Of a stretch of DNA of 64,000 nt, positions 59,427 through 64,000 are shown piece after piece. Every line of letters begins with the position of its first letter. The stretch's first letter is position 1. The DNA comes from Methylotenera versatilis 301 (lineage in GTDB: Bacteria; Pseudomonadota; Gammaproteobacteria; Burkholderiales; Methylophilaceae). The translations under genes were made by a program, and so were the position numbers. The notes under the pieces were generated by a model. The model was not told the DNA's origin. It was given only the letters and a program-made list of their open reading frames with translations, and made no database searches. The DNA is taken from NCBI RefSeq assembly GCF_000093025.1, contig NC_014207.1:2995872-3059871 (forward strand). Direction: 5' to 3'.

Positions 59427-59561
59427 CAAAAATTAACATCCTGGCTTGATAATTAAAAGGCAAAGCTATTGACGAGTGCGTGATTGCGCGCCTATAGTAT
59501 GGCAAGCGTATTTGTGCAAATACCACGGCGCTTTCACCGAACAAATATTGAGGAGAACTGT

Positions 59562-59897
59562 ATGGCGGGTAAATTCGAATTAAAAACAGCAAAAAGCGGA
59601 CAATTTCATTTCAATCTATTGGCGGGTAATGGCCAAATAATTATGCAAAGCGAAATGTATGAAAGCAAAGCTAGCGCATTAAATGGTATTGCATCAATCC
59701 AAAAAAATGCCGCTGACGATGCACGTTATGATCGCTTAGTTTCAAAATCAGAGAAACCATATTTCGTACTTAAAGCTGGCAACCATCAAGTCATTGGCCA
59801 AAGTCAAATGTACGAAAGTGAGGCGGGTCGCGACAATGGTATTGAATCTGTTAAAAAGAATGCACCTGAAGCTACAGTTGACGACCAAACGGCTTAA
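59562..59897 (+). CDS. YegP/DUF1508-family protein
   Basis: 111 residues made of two tandem copies of the DUF1508 unit: residues about 3-50 (KFELKTAKSGQFHFNLLAGN, IIMQSEMYESKASALNGIASI) and 55-100 (PYFVLKAGNHQVIGQSQMYE, AGRDNGIESVKKNAP). The family has no established function; E. coli YegP is the known member. GAGGAGAA lies just upstream of the ATG at 59562; the longer frame to 59484 is not supported. A bidirectional terminator follows. Confidence 0.92.
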   Translation: MAGKFELKTAKSGQFHFNLLAGNGQIIMQSEMYESKASALNGIASIQKNAADDARYDRLVSKSEKPYFVLKAGNHQVIGQSQMYESEAGRDNGIESVKKNAPEATVDDQTA

Positions 59898-59919
59898 GCT
59901 TTAATTCTTTGCCATAGTA

Positions 59920-59945
59920 AAAAAGGCGCCTTGAGCGCCTTTTTT
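59920..59945. terminator. Bidirectional intrinsic terminator
   Basis: GGCGC and GCGCC arms around CTTGA, flanked by A6 and T5, between the convergent YegP-like gene and mnmE. Confidence 0.88.
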
Positions 59946-59960
59946 ACTGCTTATTAATTG

Positions 59961-61310
59961 TCACTTTCCGATGCAGAATTTTGAGAATATTTCGCCCAAT
60001 AAATCATCCGGCGTAAATTCTCCTGTAATACTACTTAATGCGTCCTGAGATATTCTCAGCTCTTCAGCTATCAACTCCGCAGAGTTAATTTGTTCAGATG
60101 CAAAATTTAAATGTATCTGCACTTGGCTTAATGCTTCCAAATGTCTGGCGCGCGCCATAAAAACACCTTCAGAATTATTTTCATAACCTGCGAGTTTTAG
60201 TAAATGGCTTTTTAATAAATCTAAGCCGGCGCCAGTTTTAGCAGAAAGGTAGATGTGCATTGCGCCGTCTTTTTCTGCAACTAAAGCAGGTTCGTTGGCC
60301 ACATCAATCTTGTTATGCACCCAAATTTTGCGAATTTCTTGCGGCAACCTAGCTAAAATCGATTTTTCAGTTTCCGTGATACCATGAGCTGCATCTACCA
60401 ACAATAATGCGATATTGGCGCTTTGTGCGGCTCGCCAAGTTCGCTCAATACCGAATTTTTCTACTTCATCATCAGTTTCGCGCAAACCTGCAGTGTCAAT
60501 TACATGCAAAGGTACACCATTTATTTGAATGGCATTTTTGATGGTATCGCGAGTTGTGCCTGCAATTGAGGTAACGATAGCAATTTCTTCACCTGCCAAT
60601 TGATTCATCAGGCTAGATTTTCCAACATTGGGTTGGCCAACCAAAACGACATTGATGCCTTCTCGTAGTAAACTCCCTTGTTTAGCTTTTGCAAACACCG
60701 CATTCAACTCTACGATAATTGTAGCTAATTTATCTGCTACGCGACCTTGTGTAATAAAGTCGATTTCCTCTTCAGGAAAATCTAAGCACGCTTCAACAAA
60801 CATGCGTAAATCGATGAGTTTTAAAAGTAGGGTATTGATGCGTTGCGAGAACTCCCCAGATAAAGAACGGACAGCACTTTTAGCGGCTTCTGCCGTAGCG
60901 GCATTAATGAGGTCAGCAACAGCTTCGGCTTGAGCTAAATCTATTTTATCGTTTAGATATGCACGGCGTGTGAACTCGCCTGGCTCAGCTTGACGTGCAC
61001 CCAACTCAATACAACGCGCCAGCAAAATCTGCATAAGCGCAGTACCACCGTGAGCCTGAAGCTCTAAGACGTCTTCGCCGGTATATGAATGAGGATTGGG
61101 GTAATAAATTGCAATGCCACGATCAATTAAATCACCGTTGGCTTGTTTAAAATCTAGATAAGCTGCATGGCGTGGAGCAGGGATGTGTCCTAGAACGCCA
61201 GTAGCTATTTGACCAGAAAATGGCCCAGACACCCGTACAACACCAATGCCGCCAGCGCCACTGGCTGTGGCGATGGCGGCTATGGTGTCTAGTGGCTTAG
61301 TGTTTGCCAC
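59961..61310 (-). CDS. mnmE: tRNA modification GTPase MnmE (TrmE)
   Basis: GTPase that works with MnmG on U34 of tRNA. 449 residues: an N-terminal tetrahydrofolate-binding domain ([17 protein letters not shown]), G domain with P-loop [13 protein letters not shown]3 DTAGLRET and G4 NKID, and the C-terminal FCIGK with the functional Cys. The start is GTG at 61310 and overlaps the end of yidC by 14 bases; no ATG fits, and the overlap suggests translational coupling. Confidence 0.97.
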   Translation of the reverse strand: MANTKPLDTIAAIATASGAGGIGVVRVSGPFSGQIATGVLGHIPAPRHAAYLDFKQANGDLIDRGIAIYYPNPHSYTGEDVLELQAHGGTALMQILLARCIELGARQAEPGEFTRRAYLNDKIDLAQAEAVADLINAATAEAAKSAVRSLSGEFSQRINTLLLKLIDLRMFVEACLDFPEEEIDFITQGRVADKLATIIVELNAVFAKAKQGSLLREGINVVLVGQPNVGKSSLMNQLAGEEIAIVTSIAGTTRDTIKNAIQINGVPLHVIDTAGLRETDDEVEKFGIERTWRAAQSANIALLLVDAAHGITETEKSILARLPQEIRKIWVHNKIDVANEPALVAEKDGAMHIYLSAKTGAGLDLLKSHLLKLAGYENNSEGVFMARARHLEALSQVQIHLNFASEQINSAELIAEELRISQDALSSITGEFTPDDLLGEIFSKFCIGK

Positions 61311-62925
61311 CTGACTTTTTCAATAACGCTGCTGCATGGATTGATTTGTTCACATACCATTGTTGCCAAATTGAGATGATGTTATTCACTACCCAATACA
61401 ACACCAAACCAGCCGGGAAGAAGAAAAAGAATACACTGAATATAACTGGCATCCATGTCATCACTTTAGCTTGAATAGGGTCTGTTGGTTTAGGATTAAG
61501 TTTAGTTTGAATAATCATAGAAATACCCATGATTATTGGCAAAATATAGTAGGGATCAACTGCTGAAAGATCTTGAATCCAGCCAAAGAATGGCGCATGG
61601 CGTAATTCAATTGAGCCTAGCAACATCCAGTACAGGGAAATAAATACTGGAATCTGAATCAAAATCGGCAAGCAACCGCTCATAGGATTGATTTTCTCTG
61701 TTTTATAGAGCTCCATCATCGCTTGCTGCATTTTCTGTCTATCATCCCCAAACTTTTGTTTCATTGACTCTAAACGTGGTGCCAACTCACGCATTTGCGC
61801 CATTGAGCGATAGCTTTTTGCTGATAATGGGTAGAAAGCTGCTTTAATTAACAAGGTAAGTAAAATAATCGCCACACCCCAGTTATGTACTAAGCTGTGA
61901 ATAAGTGACAACACCCAAAATAATGGTGAAGCCACCATTTTTAACCAACCATAATCCACGGTGTATTCTAGGCCTGGTGCGGTTTCAACTAAATCTTTCT
62001 TAGTTTGTGGGCCTGAGAATAAACGTGCTGGAACAGTTAAACTTGCGCCTGGTGCAATAGTGCTTAATGTACTTTTCGAACCGATTCTGTACATGTGCTC
62101 GTTAAGCTTTTCTGTATAAAACTCGCGTGCTAAGCCATCTTTAGGAATCCATGCACTCACAAAGTAATGCTGCAACAAACCAACCCAACCATCGTTAGAA
62201 GTCACTTTAAGCGGCTCTTTAGCCATATCTTTAAATGCAAGCTTTTTGAATTTTGTCGCTTCAGTATAGTAAGTGCCGCCTGTAAATGTTGGCATTAGCT
62301 TAGAGCCCTGATTAGACTCGTTATCATGCACGATTTGGTAATAAACTACTGGTGTAATAGCGGCTGCAGAGCCATTTTTGATTTCATAATTCACATCGAT
62401 TGCATATTTGTTGCGATGGAAAGTGTAAACCTTATCCACAGTTACGCCATTGCCAACCCAGCTTAAACGTACCTCTAAAGTATCTTTGCCATCTTGCATT
62501 TGATAAGTGGGCGCAGCAGAAGTGAATACTGCTTTATGTGAAGGTAAATCAGCACCAATTAAACCTGTTTGCGCGACATACGTCATTGGTTTAGCAGAGT
62601 CATCTAACAAAACAAAGTTAGTTTTAACGTTATCTGATGCGCGATGCTTCAATAACTCTAGTCTACGTAAATCGCCGCCTGTGGTTTCAATATCTGCTTT
62701 ATATAAATCAGTAGTGACGCTAATACGCTGACCTGCTGAGAGTTTAAAATCGCTATCAACAGCGACATTCCCAGACACGGCAGCTGTGCTGCTTGTCGCA
62801 CCAGCTACAGTTTGACTGCTTTGTTGCACCACTTCGGCAGGCGCATGTTGGCGCTGCCAAGCATCCCACAACATCAAAATTGACATTGAAAATATAACAA
62901 ACAGAACTAAACGTTTTGTATCCAT
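61297..62925 (-). CDS. yidC: Membrane protein insertase YidC
   Basis: Inserts and folds inner-membrane proteins, alone or with SecYEG. 542 residues from the ATG at 62925: N-terminal membrane anchor ([20 protein letters not shown]), a large periplasmic beta-domain (about 50-330), and the conserved insertase core of membrane segments ([59 protein letters not shown]). The hydrophilic groove Arg is in the [19 protein letters not shown] region. A frame extension to 63003 runs into yidD and is not used. Confidence 0.97.
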   Translation of the reverse strand: MDTKRLVLFVIFSMSILMLWDAWQRQHAPAEVVQQSSQTVAGATSSTAAVSGNVAVDSDFKLSAGQRISVTTDLYKADIETTGGDLRRLELLKHRASDNVKTNFVLLDDSAKPMTYVAQTGLIGADLPSHKAVFTSAAPTYQMQDGKDTLEVRLSWVGNGVTVDKVYTFHRNKYAIDVNYEIKNGSAAAITPVVYYQIVHDNESNQGSKLMPTFTGGTYYTEATKFKKLAFKDMAKEPLKVTSNDGWVGLLQHYFVSAWIPKDGLAREFYTEKLNEHMYRIGSKSTLSTIAPGASLTVPARLFSGPQTKKDLVETAPGLEYTVDYGWLKMVASPLFWVLSLIHSLVHNWGVAIILLTLLIKAAFYPLSAKSYRSMAQMRELAPRLESMKQKFGDDRQKMQQAMMELYKTEKINPMSGCLPILIQIPVFISLYWMLLGSIELRHAPFFGWIQDLSAVDPYYILPIIMGISMIIQTKLNPKPTDPIQAKVMTWMPVIFSVFFFFFPAGLVLYWVVNNIISIWQQWYVNKSIHAAALLKKSGGKH

Positions 62926-62960
62926 GATTTTTAGGGCAATCTTATAAAGTATTTTAAATG

Positions 62961-63182
62961 TTAAGGAATAGGATCGTGTCCACCAGCATGCCAAGGGTGG
63001 CAACGCGACAAACGGCGTACGGTGTAATAACTACCAACAATCGCGCCATGCTTACTGATAGCTTCTATCGAATAGTGTGAGCAAGTAGGGTAAAAACGAC
63101 ATTGCTGACCAAAGAATGGGCTTAGCAATACTTGGTAAGCTTTAATCAACCATATCAGTATACGCGCCATTATGTTCATCAT
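62961..63182 (-). CDS. yidD: Membrane protein insertion efficiency factor YidD
   Basis: 73 residues of the YidD family: WLIKAYQVLLSPFFGQQCRF, then YPTCSHYSIEAISKHG with the conserved Cys residues, and the C-terminal SRCHPWHAGGHDPIP. It aids YidC-dependent insertion at the inner membrane. Several ATGs are clustered at the 5' end (63182, 63179 and 63170); MARILIW at 63170 looks most like the family start. Lies between rnpA and yidC. Confidence 0.95.
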   Translation of the reverse strand: MMNIMARILIWLIKAYQVLLSPFFGQQCRFYPTCSHYSIEAISKHGAIVGSYYTVRRLSRCHPWHAGGHDPIP

Positions 63183-63198
63183 TGATCGTTAGAGGCTA

Positions 63199-63597
63199 TC
63201 ATTTGCTTGTGTCATTACTTGTGAGCTCTTTATGCTGGCTTAAAATAACGCGCTGGTTTAATTTATAAATAAGTGAATCAAACTCTTGTTTAATTTGAAT
63301 AAAATCCACTTTATCAAATTTTTTTTGTACTCTAATAATTAAATCAACATGGCAAATATCATGCTGATTTAACCTAAAAAACTCACGCAAAACTCTACGC
63401 ATATAGTTTCTACTAACCGCTAATTTAGCTGTTTTTTTCCCTACAACTAACCCTAAACGCGCTCGTTGAAGAGTATTTGGTTGATAGTGCATCACCAGAT
63501 ACTTCAAAGAAAAACGTTTGCGGAAATTAAAAACGGATGAAAAATCATCCGTTTTAATCATCTTGGCTTGCTTAACAAGCCTATATGTTTGCACCAT
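63199..63597 (-). CDS. rnpA: Ribonuclease P protein component
   Basis: Protein subunit of RNase P that matures tRNA 5' ends. 132 residues, highly basic: TDDFSSVFNFRKRFSLKYLV, then the RNR-type signature RLGLVVGKKTAKLAVSRNYM followed by RRVLREFFRLN. The upstream ATG at 63597 (MVQTYRLVKQ) gives a slightly longer N-terminus; Met13 is an alternative. It lies between rpmH and yidD, the universal order. Confidence 0.96.
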   Translation of the reverse strand: MVQTYRLVKQAKMIKTDDFSSVFNFRKRFSLKYLVMHYQPNTLQRARLGLVVGKKTAKLAVSRNYMRRVLREFFRLNQHDICHVDLIIRVQKKFDKVDFIQIKQEFDSLIYKLNQRVILSQHKELTSNDTSK

Positions 63598-63699
63598 TAT
63601 TTTTAACTGCTTTAGTAATACTGTAATTAAAAATTACTGCGATTAAAACTAACGCTGATAATGCTGCGATGTAATATAAAGCCCTAACGGACTTTAAAA

Positions 63700-63834
63700 T
63701 TACAGACCTAGACGTTTACGACCTTTAGCGCGACGAGCAGCAATAACAGCACGACCACCTTTAGTAGCCATACGAACTAAGAAGCCATGCGTACGAGCAC
63801 GACGTGTTTTTGAAGGTTGATAAGTACGTTTCAT
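63700..63834 (-). CDS. rpmH: Ribosomal protein L34
   Basis: 44 residues reading [18 protein letters not shown] and on to [18 protein letters not shown], the invariant L34 sequence. Too short for standard ORF cut-offs but certain. GGAG lies 8 bases before the ATG at 63834. First gene of the rpmH-rnpA-yidD-yidC-mnmE block, and directly next to the origin side. Confidence 0.98.
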   Translation of the reverse strand: MKRTYQPSKTRRARTHGFLVRMATKGGRAVIAARRAKGRKRLGL

Positions 63835-63934
63835 GTAATTCTCCAGCGAGCGAAATGCTATAAAGGGCGCTATTAGACACGATAACTGCCTATTTTGTCA
63901 ACGTTTATTTAGTTTTGTAAAGATTGTATTTGCC

Positions 63935-63943
63935 TGTGGATAA
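63935..63943 (-). promoter_or_regulatory. DnaA box in the rpmH-dnaA-type intergenic region
   Basis: TGTGGATAA on the + strand, i.e. a perfect TTATCCACA DnaA box on the minus strand, about 100 bases upstream of rpmH. The region beyond rpmH (63835-64000) is AT-rich and gene-free; in relatives dnaA starts just after it. Only one perfect box is visible, so the main origin cluster may extend past the window. Confidence 0.8.
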
Positions 63944-64000
63944 GTTAGCATAAACCAGCTAAAATGTATTTGATAAACTGTCAGAATTCAATAATGAAAT

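Larger units (their letters stand above)
58913..59561. other. Intergenic region, about 650 bases
   Basis: Holds the second parS site (59411-59426) and an 83-codon start-less open frame on the minus strand (59035-59286). The remaining sequence (58913-59034, 59287-59410 and 59427-59561) shows no gene; the last part includes the promoter and leader of the YegP-like gene. Confidence 0.6.

Noticed and set aside
59389..59592. 67-codon reverse frame across the second parS site
   Set aside because: No ribosome-binding site, overlaps the start of the YegP-like gene and includes the parS palindrome; treated as chance.

Overview
The window is about 64 kb of an ordinary, densely coded bacterial chromosome ending at the replication-origin side (rpmH, with a perfect DnaA box just beyond it). 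Gene content and order (rpmH-rnpA-yidD-yidC-mnmE ... mnmG-rsmG-parA-parB-atpIBEFHAGDC-glmU-glmS, gltBD, hemE, hemL, thiC/D/E, ettA, priA) fit a beta- or gammaproteobacterium. A formaldehyde-activating-enzyme (Fae) paralog, a periplasmic metallo-hydrolase of the type found beside PQQ-dependent dehydrogenases, and the moderately AT-rich codon use point to a methylotrophic betaproteobacterium, most likely Methylophilaceae (Methylotenera-like). The family assignment is inference; no rRNA is present to confirm it.

Layout. 1-12.8 kb, mostly + strand: the 3' part of thiC, a CorA-like channel, a SulP anion permease, an rRNA pseudouridine synthase with a long basic tail, a YidB-like protein, uppP, an ExoD-like protein, a large AsmA protein with an internal triplication, and mutY. 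12.8-21.2 kb, accessory genes on both strands: a DUF4337 membrane protein, a cation-efflux pump divergent from a MerR-type metal sensor with a recognisable MerR promoter, a YceI/cytochrome b561 pair, a frameshifted PAS-chemoreceptor gene, a YqjE/YqjK pair, the Fae paralog, an acetyltransferase, a DoxX protein, and a metallo-hydrolase divergent from a second cytochrome b561, with a perfect Crp-type palindrome between them.

21.2-31.7 kb, - strand metabolism: hemE, gltD-gltB, hemL-thiE-thiD and a tRNA-Gly(CCC). 31.8-43.1 kb, mixed: a LysR regulator divergent from an SDR dehydrogenase, priA, argS, an SPOR protein, dsbA with an unusual CIHC active site, a second SDR, ettA, yaeQ and a small class III nucleotidyl cyclase. 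43.2-58.1 kb, - strand origin-linked block: glmS, glmU, the complete nine-gene ATP synthase operon, parB-parA, rsmG and mnmG. 58.3-64 kb: a small cytochrome c, two perfect parS sites (one forming the core of a terminator), a gene relic, a YegP-type protein, then mnmE-yidC-yidD-rnpA-rpmH running away from the origin.

The chromosome-segregation parts are all together: ParA and ParB at 53.8-55.5 kb, their parS targets at 58.9 and 59.4 kb, and the origin side at about 63.9 kb. I saw no prophage, insertion sequence, CRISPR array, toxin-antitoxin or defence island. The unusual signals are small: intergenic repeats (including a 73-bp MITE-like element), two readable operators, and paralogs with altered key residues.
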